In this document: one piece after another, positions 1-11,334 of the stretch
Layout: each line of letters begins with the position of its first letter
How positions within the stretch are numbered: the first letter of the stretch is position 1
Source of the DNA: Chryseobacterium edaphi
GTDB lineage: Bacteria > Bacteroidota > Bacteroidia > Flavobacteriales > Weeksellaceae
Direction of reading: 5' to 3'
DNA: 64,000 bases
NCBI RefSeq assembly: GCF_025628985.1
Contig: NZ_JAOTEM010000001.1
Coordinates: forward strand, 496,001 to 560,000
Program-made: the position numbers and the translations under genes
Notes under the pieces: generated by a model
Seen by the model: only the letters and a program-made list of their open reading frames with translations
The model's database searches: none
Told to the model about the DNA's origin: nothing

Positions 1-194
1 GAAGAATAAGAAACAGAAATCAGTAAAGTGATAATTAATAAATAGTATTTTGCCTTCATCATTTTGTTTTAAATATTAATAACTAAACAGTAAAATTAGA
101 GAAATAGAATTTTAAATTTCAAAATTACAGGTCATATTTATAACAAATTATAAATTATTTTTCACAATTTCACGTTTACTAACAAACAAGTACG

Positions 195-1013
195 ATGAAA
201 GCAATTTTGATCTTAATTTTCTTTTCTATAATGGTGAATTCACAAATGATGACTTCACTATATTTCAAAAATAATAGTTACGAACTTAATCAGGAATCGA
301 AAGCGAAACTTGATAGTTTATCTCAATTAAAAAGCAATCTTACATTCAGAATTTTTGGAAATTGTGATCTTTCAGGAAATGCTGAACTCAATAAAAAATT
401 GTCAGAAAATCGTGCAAATAATGTCAATGAATATTTAAAAACAAAAATCGGAAACAATATAAAATTGAAAAGTGCAGTTGGTTTAGGGGTCGAAAAACAA
501 ATCAACGATAACAGTACTGAGAAACTACGCAGCAAAAACAGGAGAGTCGATATTTTTATTGAAAAATATTTTGCTCAGGGAGAAAAAATTTCACGTAAAA
601 TGTTACCGAGCTTTTTGAGTACAAAAGTGGCTCAAATGAAAGTAAAAGATACTTTTTCTTTACCAGATGTCAATTTTATTGGTGGTCGTCATGTCTGGCT
701 CTCAAGTGGTAATTCAAATCTCATGAGATTATGGAAAATTTTAAAAGAAAATCCTTCATTAGAAGTAGAATTGCAAGGTCACATTTGTTGTGATTATGAT
801 AATTTTGATGGTGAAGATTCAGATTTAGGAACTTTTAATTTATCGTGGACAAGAGCAAATGCCATTAAAGAATATCTTTTAAAACAAGGCATAGAATCTA
901 CAAGAATAAAGGTCAATGGATTGGGACATCTTAACCCGGTTATATATCCTGAAATTACAGAAGCAGACCGAGTTAAAAATAGAAGGGTAGAATTGGTTTT
1001 ATTAAAAAAGTAG
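195..1013 (+). CDS. Secreted protein with two OmpA-like domains
   Basis: 272 aa with a short N-terminal signal peptide ending near the NSQ at residues 15-17. There are two OmpA C-terminal-type (peptidoglycan-binding) domains, about residues 22-125 and 155-272. Each ends in the typical arginine-rich signature (KNRRVDIFI near residue 115 and KNRRVELVL at the C-terminus). No beta-barrel precedes the domains, so it is probably a periplasmic or outer-membrane-associated peptidoglycan binder and not a porin. The second domain carries a Cys-Cys pair (HICCDYD). It is convergent with cydB, with only one base between the stop codons, and no terminator hairpin is visible there. The family assignment is firm; the specific role is unknown. 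Confidence 0.8.
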   Translation: MKAILILIFFSIMVNSQMMTSLYFKNNSYELNQESKAKLDSLSQLKSNLTFRIFGNCDLSGNAELNKKLSENRANNVNEYLKTKIGNNIKLKSAVGLGVEKQINDNSTEKLRSKNRRVDIFIEKYFAQGEKISRKMLPSFLSTKVAQMKVKDTFSLPDVNFIGGRHVWLSSGNSNLMRLWKILKENPSLEVELQGHICCDYDNFDGEDSDLGTFNLSWTRANAIKEYLLKQGIESTRIKVNGLGHLNPVIYPEITEADRVKNRRVELVLLKK

Positions 1014-1014
1014 C

Positions 1015-2028
1015 TTAAATTTTTTTGTTGGATGCTTTTGTAAACGAAAACATTAAATAAAATAAAAAAGGTAAGATAAATAAAGAACCCAAAATCAAAG
1101 CCCAACCCAATGCTGTGATCGTTTTCGGAGCCGCAATATGTTTCAGTAAAGAAAGATGTTCGCCGTTACCTAACAAGATAATATCTGGATTGTGCTGATA
1201 AGTTGCTGCAACCAAAATCATTATGATTTGAAAGCCTGCCAATGCTCTTACCGGAAGTAATTTTCGTTTGTGCATCGCTCTTAAAATTAAACCTAAAGAA
1301 ACAGTTGCAAATGATATGGACATAATTCCCAAAGGCTTTGAAAAAATCCATTTTGCTAACGGAATATCAGAAAAATGAGCGGCAGAAAAGACCAGTAATC
1401 CCGTTACAACTACAAAAATCATTGTTTGGTGTGATTTTTTAATCATCAAACCCAATTCTAATCTATCGGTTGTTTCTCTTAATGAAAAAATTGAAGCAAG
1501 ATATGCACAAAGTGATACGGTAAATAATCCTACAGCAACTCCGAACCAGTTTAGCCAACTGAAAATATAAAGATCTAAAAAATTATCTGCATCAGGATTG
1601 ATCGATTGTGAGACGGTCGCTGCTGCAATCAAGCCTAAGAAAAAGGGAGTAATTAAACTTGCATAATAGAAAATTTGTGTATAAATAATTTGCCATCGAT
1701 CTTCAACCGCATCATAATGTCTGAAAGTAAATGCCGTTCCTCTTGCGATAATTCCTACAAGCATTAAAACCAAAGGGATATGAAGGTAAGTAGACATCGT
1801 TGTATAGATTTCAGGAAAACCGACAAAGAGAATCACAATTGCAATAATCAGCCACATGTGATTGGCTTCCCAAACTGGGGCAATCGATTCGTACATTATT
1901 TTTTCTGTGTACTTTCTGTTTTTTTCTTTGGTCATCAATTCAACAATTCCGGCTCCGAAATCTGCACCGCCCAGAATCATGTACAGACATACCGAAAGCC
2001 ATAGAAAACCTATTACAACGTAGATCAT
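1015..2028 (-). CDS. cydB: Cytochrome bd quinol oxidase subunit II
   Basis: 337 aa, normal length for CydB, with about eight to nine hydrophobic membrane segments. The N-terminal region (FLWLSVCLYMILGGADFGAG) and the segment IAPVWEANHMWLI are characteristic of the family. Together with CydA it forms the inner-membrane bd-type terminal oxidase, which oxidises quinol and reduces oxygen with high affinity. Its start overlaps the cydA stop codon by 4 nt (ATGA arrangement), so the pair is translationally coupled. No cydX-like small ORF is obvious downstream, where the OmpA gene ends on the opposite strand. Confidence 0.95.
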   Translation of the reverse strand: MIYVVIGFLWLSVCLYMILGGADFGAGIVELMTKEKNRKYTEKIMYESIAPVWEANHMWLIIAIVILFVGFPEIYTTMSTYLHIPLVLMLVGIIARGTAFTFRHYDAVEDRWQIIYTQIFYYASLITPFFLGLIAAATVSQSINPDADNFLDLYIFSWLNWFGVAVGLFTVSLCAYLASIFSLRETTDRLELGLMIKKSHQTMIFVVVTGLLVFSAAHFSDIPLAKWIFSKPLGIMSISFATVSLGLILRAMHKRKLLPVRALAGFQIIMILVAATYQHNPDIILLGNGEHLSLLKHIAAPKTITALGWALILGSLFILPFLFYLMFSFTKASNKKI

Positions 2029-3368
2029 GATTTTTTGTTTTTAGAGTTAAACTGAGGATCTGTATGATCGTAAAGTCTTGGAACCATTTGTATTTGTCTT
2101 TTTAAAAGGAAAATAATAATTAATGATAATGAAATAAAAATAGCCGTGAAAAAGTAAAATGAATATTGAATTCCCGGCATCGGCGTGACTGCATCGGCAG
2201 TTCTCATAATTCCGTAAATAATCCAGGGTTGTCGCCCGACTTCTGTGACAGTCCATCCTGCTTCCAAAGCAATATATCCGAAAGGTGTTGCGAAAAGAAA
2301 AGTTTTTAACAACCAGTTTTTATTCAGCCAGTCTTTTTTAAAGAATAAAGAATACAAATAAAGACTTCCGATGCAAATCATCACAACTCCAAAAAAAATC
2401 ATGATCTGGAAAGCGTAATGTACAACGGCAACAGGAGGCCATTCGTCTTTTGGAAAATCGTTTAAACCTGTTACTTCGGCATTAAAATCATTTGTTGCCA
2501 GAAAACTTAAAACTTTTGGAATTTTTAAAGCATAATTAATTTCACCTTTTTCTTCATCAGGAACTCCGCCGATAACGAAAGCTGCGCCTTTTTCAGTTTC
2601 AAAATGTGCTTCCATTGCTGCTAATTTTATTGGTTGTCTTTCTGCAACAGATTTTGCGGCAACATCACCGCTCAATGGAGCCCCGAAAGCACCTACAAGT
2701 GCAAAAGCTGCTGCGATTTTAAAAGCTTTAGTATGAAATTCAACATTTTTCTTTCTCATAATTAAAAATGCATGAACTCCTGCAACGGCAAAACCTGTCG
2801 CACAAAAAGCAGCAACTGTCATATGCAAAGCTTGTGGAAACCAAGCTTCATTGAACATCGCTTTAATAGGATCGATATTTACGTATTGTCCATTGATATA
2901 ATCAAAACCCGTAGGTGAATTCATCCACGCATTGGCTGCAACAACTAAAATTCCTGAAGCTAAACCACTTAACCCGACCAAAAATCCGCAAAACCAATGA
3001 AACCATTTATTAAATTTATCCCAACCGTAAAGGAAAAATCCGATGGCGATTGCTTCAATAAAAAATGCCGTTCCTTCAAGAGAAAATGGCATTCCGAAAA
3101 TGGGACCTGCGTGTTTCATGAATCCTGGCCAAAGTAGTCCCAATTCAAAAGAAAGCATCGTTCCCGAAACAGCTCCTGTTGCAAATAGAATCGCAACTCC
3201 TTTACTCCAGGCTTTTGTGAGACCTTTGTAAATTTCGTTTCCGGTTTTCAGATATTTCCAGTGTGCAAAAGCCATCAAAAATGGCATTACCATTCCAACG
3301 CAGGCAAAGATAATATGAAAGCCAAGTGAAAGTGCCATTTGAGCGCGTGCTGCAATGAAATCGTCCAT
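2025..3368 (-). CDS. cydA: Cytochrome bd quinol oxidase subunit I
   Basis: 447 aa membrane protein carrying the haem b558, b595 and d binding subunit of the bd oxidase. Visible markers are the N-terminal RAQMALSLGFHIIFA segment with an axial histidine, the FELGLLWPGFM region, and the conserved GRQPW motif (EVGRQPWIIYG, near residue 388) of the quinol oxidase family. The periplasmic quinol-binding loop is of the short type. It is first in a two-gene operon with cydB. On the minus strand about 30 nt upstream, TAACTTTA resembles the Bacteroidota -7 element. Confidence 0.95.
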   Translation of the reverse strand: MDDFIAARAQMALSLGFHIIFACVGMVMPFLMAFAHWKYLKTGNEIYKGLTKAWSKGVAILFATGAVSGTMLSFELGLLWPGFMKHAGPIFGMPFSLEGTAFFIEAIAIGFFLYGWDKFNKWFHWFCGFLVGLSGLASGILVVAANAWMNSPTGFDYINGQYVNIDPIKAMFNEAWFPQALHMTVAAFCATGFAVAGVHAFLIMRKKNVEFHTKAFKIAAAFALVGAFGAPLSGDVAAKSVAERQPIKLAAMEAHFETEKGAAFVIGGVPDEEKGEINYALKIPKVLSFLATNDFNAEVTGLNDFPKDEWPPVAVVHYAFQIMIFFGVVMICIGSLYLYSLFFKKDWLNKNWLLKTFLFATPFGYIALEAGWTVTEVGRQPWIIYGIMRTADAVTPMPGIQYSFYFFTAIFISLSLIIIFLLKRQIQMVPRLYDHTDPQFNSKNKKS

Positions 3369-3566
3369 AAAATTTATTTTTCACTTTAAAGTTAAGGATA
3401 AATTTCTGAGCTGAAATATGATTTAAAACATTCGGAAGTTTCAGGATTTTCGTCTTAACTTTGATAGTTTTTTATCTGAAAAAATAGCTTGTCAGCAATA
3501 AGAAATCAAACGTATTTTTGATACTTTTTAGCTTTGATAAGTCGAAAAAAATCACGATATTTGTAG

Positions 3567-5534
<1,968 letters not shown>

Positions 5535-5557
5535 TCATCCTTTCTAAATAATATTTT

Positions 5558-5589
5558 AAAGACTCCATTTTTTATGGAGTCTTTTTTTT
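5558..5589 (+). terminator. Rho-independent terminator of gyrB
   Basis: AAAGACTCCAT and its complement ATGGAGTCTTT form a perfect stem around a short T loop, followed by a run of eight T. It lies about 24 nt after the gyrB stop codon. Confidence 0.9.
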
Positions 5590-5653
5590 GAACTTTAATA
5601 TTTTTATTTCTCATATTAATGATAATTATTTAACATTTTATTAAGAATTTTTA

Positions 5654-5661
5654 TATTTTTG
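5654..5661 (+). promoter_or_regulatory. Bacteroidota-type -7 element before the DUF3857 pair
   Basis: TATTTTTG matches TAnnTTTG and sits 16 nt before the ATG at 5678. No clear TTTG is seen at the -33 position, so only the -7 half is supported. Confidence 0.5.
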
Positions 5662-5677
5662 GGGAAATTAAATAACC

Positions 5678-7573
5678 ATGATGAAAATTCTTTGCTTAGG
5701 TGCTTTTTCTTTAGCATCAATGTATTATTCGCAAAGTTATCCGGTCTCCGAAATCAGTGAAAATCTGAAGAAAAATGCAAGTGTCGTTATTCGTAATGAG
5801 AGTACAATTGTAGAGATCAATAAAATTGACGAAATTGTCTACAGAAATCTTTCTGTAGTGACGATTTTAAATAAAGATGCAGTAAGCTATTCTGTTCCAA
5901 AGATTTATTATGAAAAAGGAGACGTTGTCTCGAATGTAAAAGTTACGGTTTTTGATGATAAAGGAACTAAAATAAAAAGCTTCTCAAAAAGTGATTTCTC
6001 TGATGTGGCAGCCAATTCTCAAGGAACTTTTTATTCGGAAAGCAGAGCGCTTGTTTTGCCTTATACGCCAACCTCTTTTCCTTATACAGTTGAGTTCAGC
6101 TATGATCAGAAAGATCAGAATACCATTTTTATTCCTGATTTTGTACCATTTAATTCCTACAATATTTCTCTTCAGAAAAGTAGTTTTAAAATTATCAATA
6201 AATCAGGAATCAATCTTCGATCAAAAACTTACGATTCACCATTTAAATATGCCTCTGCCGAATTTCAGGATAACGGAAATGAAAAAACATATACTTATCA
6301 GAATATTCCTGCAATAGAAAATGCAGAATTGGTTCCTAATCCGCAGAAAATTTTACCAAAAGTGAGTTTTTCTTTAGATCAATTTAGTTTAGTTGGCAAA
6401 AAAGGAAATATTACTTCGTGGAAAGACTTCGGACTGTGGTACTACAACAATCTTTTGACGCCCGTCTCTGTTTCTACACCTCAGATCAAATCTGAAATTG
6501 CAGCTTTAAATTTGTCAGGAAGTACGGAAGATAAAGTGAAAAAAATCTTTCAGTATATGCAGAGTAAAACAAGATATATTTTTGTTGCTTTGGGAATTGG
6601 CGGTTGGCAACCGATGATGCCGGATGAAGTTCAGAAAAAAGGTTATGGTGATTGTAAAGGACTTTCAAATTACATGAAAACTCTTCTTGACGAGGCAAAA
6701 ATCCCATCTTATTATGCAATTATCAATTCCAATTCTTCACCGATAAGTTTTGATGTAGATTTTCCTAAAATGGCTGGAAATCATGTGATTTTGGTCATTC
6801 CTACAGAAAAAGGAAATATCTGGCTGGAAAATACTTCGCAGGATATTGCTTTCAATCATTTGAGTTACAGTACAACAGACAGAAATGTTTTGGCAGTGAA
6901 ATCCACAGGAATTGATATTATGGAAACTCCATCTTACACTTCTCAGCAAAGTAAGGAGAAACAAATGCTGAATATTCAGATCAATCCTGATAAAACGATT
7001 TCAGGAAAGGGAAAATTTACCTATACCGGAAACCAGTATGATTTTAATTTGGCTTACGTTTCACTTTCTCAAAAAGATAAAAATGAAGCGGTAAAATCTA
7101 AATTTTCAAGTCTGAACTTTGAAAATGTGGAGATGAATAATTTTATTAACAATAAAGATGTGGCTTCTATTGATTTTGATTTAAATTTTAAAGCTTCCAA
7201 TTATTCTAAAATGATGGGCGACAGTTTTATTTTCAGGGCTGTACCGATTTATACCACAGGTTTTTATCATACTGATGAAAACCGTCAACTGCCTTTCGAA
7301 AACCGATTTTCGTACGAAGATGAGTATGAAATTGTATACCAAATTCCAGCAAATTACACCGTTGAAGAAATGCCTTCAAACGGACTTTTAACTTCAGATT
7401 TCGGAACTTATCTTCTTTCATTTGAGAAAAAGGAAGATAAAATTATCGTTAAAAGAAATGTAAATATTAAAAAAGGCATTTACTCTAAAGAAAAATATAA
7501 CGATTATATCAATTTCAGAAAGAAAATAATGAACGCCGATAATTCGAAAATCCTAATATCCAAAAAATCATAA
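5678..7573 (+). CDS. Secreted DUF3857/transglutaminase-like protein
   Basis: 631 aa with an N-terminal signal peptide (processing near YYSQSYP). The N-terminal half is a DUF3857 beta-sandwich, the middle is a transglutaminase-like core, and the C-terminus is a DUF2569/DUF3858-type beta region. In the core, Cys326 sits in GYGDCKGLS and His369 in GNHVILVIP, fitting the Cys-His part of the papain-like triad. The expected Asp is replaced by LENTS. It is probably periplasmic or cell-surface; the substrate is unknown. It is followed after 2 nt by a paralogue, so the two are one operon. Confidence 0.85.
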   Translation: MMKILCLGAFSLASMYYSQSYPVSEISENLKKNASVVIRNESTIVEINKIDEIVYRNLSVVTILNKDAVSYSVPKIYYEKGDVVSNVKVTVFDDKGTKIKSFSKSDFSDVAANSQGTFYSESRALVLPYTPTSFPYTVEFSYDQKDQNTIFIPDFVPFNSYNISLQKSSFKIINKSGINLRSKTYDSPFKYASAEFQDNGNEKTYTYQNIPAIENAELVPNPQKILPKVSFSLDQFSLVGKKGNITSWKDFGLWYYNNLLTPVSVSTPQIKSEIAALNLSGSTEDKVKKIFQYMQSKTRYIFVALGIGGWQPMMPDEVQKKGYGDCKGLSNYMKTLLDEAKIPSYYAIINSNSSPISFDVDFPKMAGNHVILVIPTEKGNIWLENTSQDIAFNHLSYSTTDRNVLAVKSTGIDIMETPSYTSQQSKEKQMLNIQINPDKTISGKGKFTYTGNQYDFNLAYVSLSQKDKNEAVKSKFSSLNFENVEMNNFINNKDVASIDFDLNFKASNYSKMMGDSFIFRAVPIYTTGFYHTDENRQLPFENRFSYEDEYEIVYQIPANYTVEEMPSNGLLTSDFGTYLLSFEKKEDKIIVKRNVNIKKGIYSKEKYNDYINFRKKIMNADNSKILISKKS

Positions 7574-7575
7574 AA

Positions 7576-9513
7576 ATGAGAAAAATACTCTTAGTTGTTT
7601 TTATAAGTCTGGTTAGTTCGGGTGTTTTTGCACAGAATCATGAGTTCGTCAAAATGCCTAAGTTTATGATTGAAGATTTAAAAAAATCAAAGTCAAACAT
7701 TGATGAAAAGGCTCCCGCAGAAATACTTTACCGTTCTATACATTACCGTGTAGATCCTTACAACGGGCAATTGATTAAAAAATATGCGTACAGAGTTAAG
7801 GTTTACGATAAAGATAAATCTGAAGATTGGTTGAATCTCGAAATCCCATTGCGTGAGAGTACTTCAGGAAGCCGAGAGACACTCAATTCTATAAAAGCTT
7901 ATGTTTACAATCTTGAAAATGATAAAATAGAGGAAACCAAAGTTGATAAAAGTTCAAAATTTAAATCGAAGGAGAATAAATATACGACCGTAAACAAATT
8001 CGCGTTTCCCAATATCAGGAACGGTTCGGTGATTGAGTATCAATATGAAATTATTTCGCCATTTTTATATGAAATACCTGTGATTTATATGGAATTGGAT
8101 ACTCCATCAATGTATTCTGAATATGTATTAGACGCACCTACCAATATGTCTTATCATATTGATTTTACAGGAAGTTTAAAACCAAAACATCAAAAGGTGG
8201 GCGAAGAGTTTTTATACGGAGCAGATTCTAAAACATACAGATTTGCCTACGAAAATGTAAAAGCTTTTAAAGAAGAAAAATATGTAAAAAATAGTGACAA
8301 TTACAGAACCAAAATTCGTGCGGAGTTGCATTCAACGTTTTTCAATAATGGTCTGAAGACGTACACATCTACTTGGGAAGATATTAGAAAAAGCCTTTGG
8401 GAAAATGAAGAATTTGGTTTGCAATACAAAAGAGAAAAATTGGTAAAAGACTTGATTCCCAAAAGTATTTCTGAAGAAAAAGATGAATTGAGGAAAGCTA
8501 ATTCTATTTTTGATTTTGTTAAAAATTCTTACACCTGGAATCAAACGTACGGTTTCTACACAGAAAATGGTATTAAAGAATTGGCAAAAACGAAAACAGG
8601 AAATACCGGCGATCTTAATCTGATGCTGATCAATATGTTGAGAGCTGAAAAACTAAAAGCCTTTCCAATTTTGATCTCTACGGTAAAAAACGGATACGTA
8701 AACCTTACATTCCCAAACATCGGAAATTTTAATTACGTAATCGCAGCAGTCGAAATTGATAAAAATATTTATCTTTTTGATGCAACTTCCAAACAATCAA
8801 AAGAAGGTATTCTTCCCGGCAGAGTATGGAATAGTAACGGACTTTTGCTAAGAGACGAAAAAGCGGAAGTAATTTCATTGAATAACATCAAAACCAGTTA
8901 TTCTACGCACACAACAAAAGCGAAAATAAATCCTGATGGCACTGTAACGGGACAATATCAAGATCAGGATGAAGGTTTGCTGGCCTTAAATGCAAAGGAA
9001 AATTTTGACGAAAACCCGGATAAATATACAAAACAGTATAAAGAAAGTTTTTCTGTCGACTTTTCAAATATCAGTTCAAGAGTTTTAGATACCGGAGAAT
9101 TCAGATCTACAATGAACTTTGCTTCTAGTAATTTGATGGATGATCTTGGAAAAAGAAAAATCATCAATCCTCTATTATTTTTGCATCAGACAAGCAACGA
9201 TTTTGATCAGCAGGAAGAAAGAAAATACATGATTGATTTTATTTCGCCGATCAGTAAAACAAAAATTGTAGAAATAGAAATTCCTGAAGGTTATGAAGTT
9301 GCAGATTTACCGAAAAGTAAAAAAATCGTAACAGAAGATAAAGAAATAAGCTATTCTTATATCGTAGAAAAGAAAGATAATAAGATTCTTACGGTTGCCA
9401 AATTTGAAATTGCAAGTGCAGATTACCCGAAAGAATATTACCCGGCATTCAAGCAAATTTGGAAAGTAATCTCAGACAGCGAAAATCAGGTGATGAGTCT
9501 GATTAAAAAATAA
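7576..9513 (+). CDS. Secreted DUF3857 protein, transglutaminase core lacking catalytic Cys/His
   Basis: 645 aa with signal peptide (cut near VFAQNHE). The architecture is the same as the upstream neighbour: DUF3857, transglutaminase-like fold, C-terminal beta region. At the positions of the neighbour's catalytic Cys and His this protein has Thr344 (GNTGDLNLM) and Tyr387 (NFNYVIAAV), whereas an Asp-containing strand (LFDATSK) is kept. By sequence it is therefore a probable pseudoenzyme. The 2-nt gap after the preceding stop implies co-expression and possibly a complex of active and inactive partners; that last point is inference. Confidence 0.8.
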   Translation: MRKILLVVFISLVSSGVFAQNHEFVKMPKFMIEDLKKSKSNIDEKAPAEILYRSIHYRVDPYNGQLIKKYAYRVKVYDKDKSEDWLNLEIPLRESTSGSRETLNSIKAYVYNLENDKIEETKVDKSSKFKSKENKYTTVNKFAFPNIRNGSVIEYQYEIISPFLYEIPVIYMELDTPSMYSEYVLDAPTNMSYHIDFTGSLKPKHQKVGEEFLYGADSKTYRFAYENVKAFKEEKYVKNSDNYRTKIRAELHSTFFNNGLKTYTSTWEDIRKSLWENEEFGLQYKREKLVKDLIPKSISEEKDELRKANSIFDFVKNSYTWNQTYGFYTENGIKELAKTKTGNTGDLNLMLINMLRAEKLKAFPILISTVKNGYVNLTFPNIGNFNYVIAAVEIDKNIYLFDATSKQSKEGILPGRVWNSNGLLLRDEKAEVISLNNIKTSYSTHTTKAKINPDGTVTGQYQDQDEGLLALNAKENFDENPDKYTKQYKESFSVDFSNISSRVLDTGEFRSTMNFASSNLMDDLGKRKIINPLLFLHQTSNDFDQQEERKYMIDFISPISKTKIVEIEIPEGYEVADLPKSKKIVTEDKEISYSYIVEKKDNKILTVAKFEIASADYPKEYYPAFKQIWKVISDSENQVMSLIKK

Positions 9514-9541
9514 CTTGTTAAAATTACAAACGAAATAAATT

Positions 9542-9570
9542 AAAAACCATTCATCTTTTGAATGGTTTTT
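9542..9570 (+). terminator. Terminator after the DUF3857 operon
   Basis: AAAAACCATTCA and TGAATGGTTTTT form a 12-bp stem with a short loop and a T-rich 3' arm. Confidence 0.85.
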
Positions 9571-9595
9571 GTATTGGTAAGCGAAATAATTAATT

Positions 9596-10426
9596 ATGAA
9601 AAATACAATCGCAGTTCTGGCACTATCTGCAATTTTTACGATAGTAGCCTGTAAAAAAACAGATTCTCAAAATGCCAAGATCAATACAAAAAAAGAAGTG
9701 AAAGCGCCGGAGAAATTTGTAGTAGATTCTGTTAAATTAAATGATTCCACAAAAATCAATAATTTACTTTCCCTAAAGTATGAAGCTAAAGTGCTTGTTT
9801 TTCCGACCATCAACGACAAAGCACTTTTAGACAGTATTTATTATGATAAAAAAGGAATTACAGACTTTTCAAAACAAGGTTTACAGACTTTTTTAGATAA
9901 AGATAAAAATGACTATTTTGCATCTGTAAAAGATAAAAATAAAGATTGGATTGCCGATGTGAGCTATCAGCAAACCTGGAATACAGGATCTTTCATGAAA
10001 CTGAAATCAAATACAAATGATTTTCTTCAGATTGAATATATGTACTCCTCTTACGAAGGTGGAGCACATGAAAATTATGGCTTTGCTGAACGGATTTTTG
10101 ATTTGAAAAATAAGAAAAGAGTTGTTTTGAAAGATATTACAACAATGCCGAAAGCAAGATTAGAAGCGATTTTATTAAAAAACATCAACAACATTCCAAG
10201 TGGGACCACTGATTCTCAGGGAGTGGTAAAAAATTCAGATATGCTTTTACTTGAAGCAATTCCGGCAAATGATAATTTCTATTTTGATGAAAAAAACCTG
10301 TATTTCCATTACAGTCCTTACGAGATTGCAGCTTTTGCGGCTGGAAACATTGTAATTCCTGTTTCTTGGGAAGAACTGAAAGGAACGTTGACTCCAAAAT
10401 TTAAAGAAAGAATGAAAATTAACTGA
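9596..10426 (+). CDS. DUF3298 (RsiV-like) lipoprotein
   Basis: 276 aa starting with a lipoprotein signal peptide (FTIVACKK, lipobox Cys at about residue 19). The rest matches the DUF4163/DUF3298 arrangement seen in RsiV-like periplasmic proteins, including YEGGAHENYGF and the C-terminal FHYSPYEIAAFAAG motif. It should be attached to the membrane and face the periplasm. There is no adjacent sigma-factor gene, so an anti-sigma role is not supported here. It is flanked by terminators on both sides and so appears to be a single-gene unit. Confidence 0.75.
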   Translation: MKNTIAVLALSAIFTIVACKKTDSQNAKINTKKEVKAPEKFVVDSVKLNDSTKINNLLSLKYEAKVLVFPTINDKALLDSIYYDKKGITDFSKQGLQTFLDKDKNDYFASVKDKNKDWIADVSYQQTWNTGSFMKLKSNTNDFLQIEYMYSSYEGGAHENYGFAERIFDLKNKKRVVLKDITTMPKARLEAILLKNINNIPSGTTDSQGVVKNSDMLLLEAIPANDNFYFDEKNLYFHYSPYEIAAFAAGNIVIPVSWEELKGTLTPKFKERMKIN

Positions 10427-10430
10427 TATT

Positions 10431-10458
10431 AATGCTTCCAAATCAGGAAGCATTTTTT
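10431..10458 (+). terminator. Terminator after the DUF3298 gene
   Basis: AATGCTTCC and GGAAGCATT form a 9-bp stem with an AAATCA loop followed by a T run. Its 3' end abuts the -7 element of the next gene. Confidence 0.85.
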
Positions 10459-10465
10459 ACTTTTG
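10458..10465 (+). promoter_or_regulatory. -7 element 5 nt before the lipid kinase start
   Basis: TACTTTTG matches TAnnTTTG and ends 5 nt before ATG 10471. It shares bases with the end of the preceding terminator. If it is used, the message would have almost no 5' leader. Confidence 0.5.
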
Positions 10466-10470
10466 TGGCA

Positions 10471-11322
10471 ATGGAAAAAGTAGCTTTTATCATCAATCCT
10501 TTTTCGGCAAAAAAGAATTATCAGCCATTTCTCAATGAGCTGAAGAAGAAAGTAGGTAATCCTTTATACTACATTTCAGAATCTATTTTGGGAACTGATG
10601 AATTTATTCTGAAGCATTTTCCGGATACAGATATTTTTGTGGCGATTGGCGGCGACGGTACAATTTCTACAGTGGCGAAAAATCTGATTAATACCGAAAA
10701 AGTTCTCGCTATCTTTCCTGCTGGTTCGGGTAATGGTTTTTCAAACGAAACACAATTCAGTAAAAATTTAGATGAACTTTTAGAGAAACTAAATCAGAGA
10801 AAATCCAGAAAAATAGACACTTTCACCGTTAACGGAAGATTATCCATCAATGTTTCGGGAACCGGATTTGACGGAAAAGTGGTGAAAGAATTTGAAAAAA
10901 CCGACCGTGGATTTAAAAATTATATTAAAGTTTCACTAAAGACCTTTTTTAATTATAAACCCATTAAGCTGAAATTCTTAGACGAAAAATACCAACAATA
11001 CAACGGAAAATATCTGATGGTTAACATCGCAAACACCCGTCAATTTGGTAATAACGCATTTATCGCTCCAATGGCGAGTAAAAGTGACGGTTTGGTTGAT
11101 ATGGTTTTGGTTAAAAAATTTCCATTGACCTATTCACCGCTTTTTGCTTTCAGAATGTTTACCAAAAAACTCAAAGAAGACGATTATATCACGTATTTAC
11201 CGGTTTCAGAAGTCGAATTCAAAGTCAATACTAAAAATTGGCATCTCGATGGTGAATTCAACAAGATAAAATCACCGATTCACATTAAAGTTCAGCCTGC
11301 GAGTCTTACGATTCTGATTTAA
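10471..11322 (+). CDS. Diacylglycerol kinase-family lipid kinase
   Basis: About 283 aa of the DAGK catalytic / YegS-BmrU family. The glycine-rich nucleotide-binding motif AIGGDGTISTVAKNL and the downstream FPAGSGNGFSNE are both present, which is the hallmark of these soluble lipid kinases. The product phosphorylates a lipid such as diacylglycerol or a sphingoid/long-chain base; the substrate is not predictable. I chose ATG 10471 (MEKVAFIINPFSAKKNY) because the in-frame upstream ATG at 10432 lies inside the preceding terminator and because the conserved domain begins immediately after 10471. Confidence 0.85.
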   Translation: MEKVAFIINPFSAKKNYQPFLNELKKKVGNPLYYISESILGTDEFILKHFPDTDIFVAIGGDGTISTVAKNLINTEKVLAIFPAGSGNGFSNETQFSKNLDELLEKLNQRKSRKIDTFTVNGRLSINVSGTGFDGKVVKEFEKTDRGFKNYIKVSLKTFFNYKPIKLKFLDEKYQQYNGKYLMVNIANTRQFGNNAFIAPMASKSDGLVDMVLVKKFPLTYSPLFAFRMFTKKLKEDDYITYLPVSEVEFKVNTKNWHLDGEFNKIKSPIHIKVQPASLTILI

Positions 11323-11334
11323 TGTGATTTTTTT

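Noticed and set aside
794..1105. Minus-strand open frame of 103 aa
   Set aside because: Overlaps the OmpA-like gene antisense and the 3' end of cydB; no recognisable domain.
9596..10426. Anti-sigma factor (RsiV) reading of the DUF3298 lipoprotein
   Set aside because: No sigma-factor gene adjacent and a lipoprotein signal instead of an N-terminal cytosolic sigma-binding region.
10432..10470. Upstream ATG for the lipid kinase
   Set aside because: This stretch forms the terminator of the preceding gene and the -7 element of the kinase.
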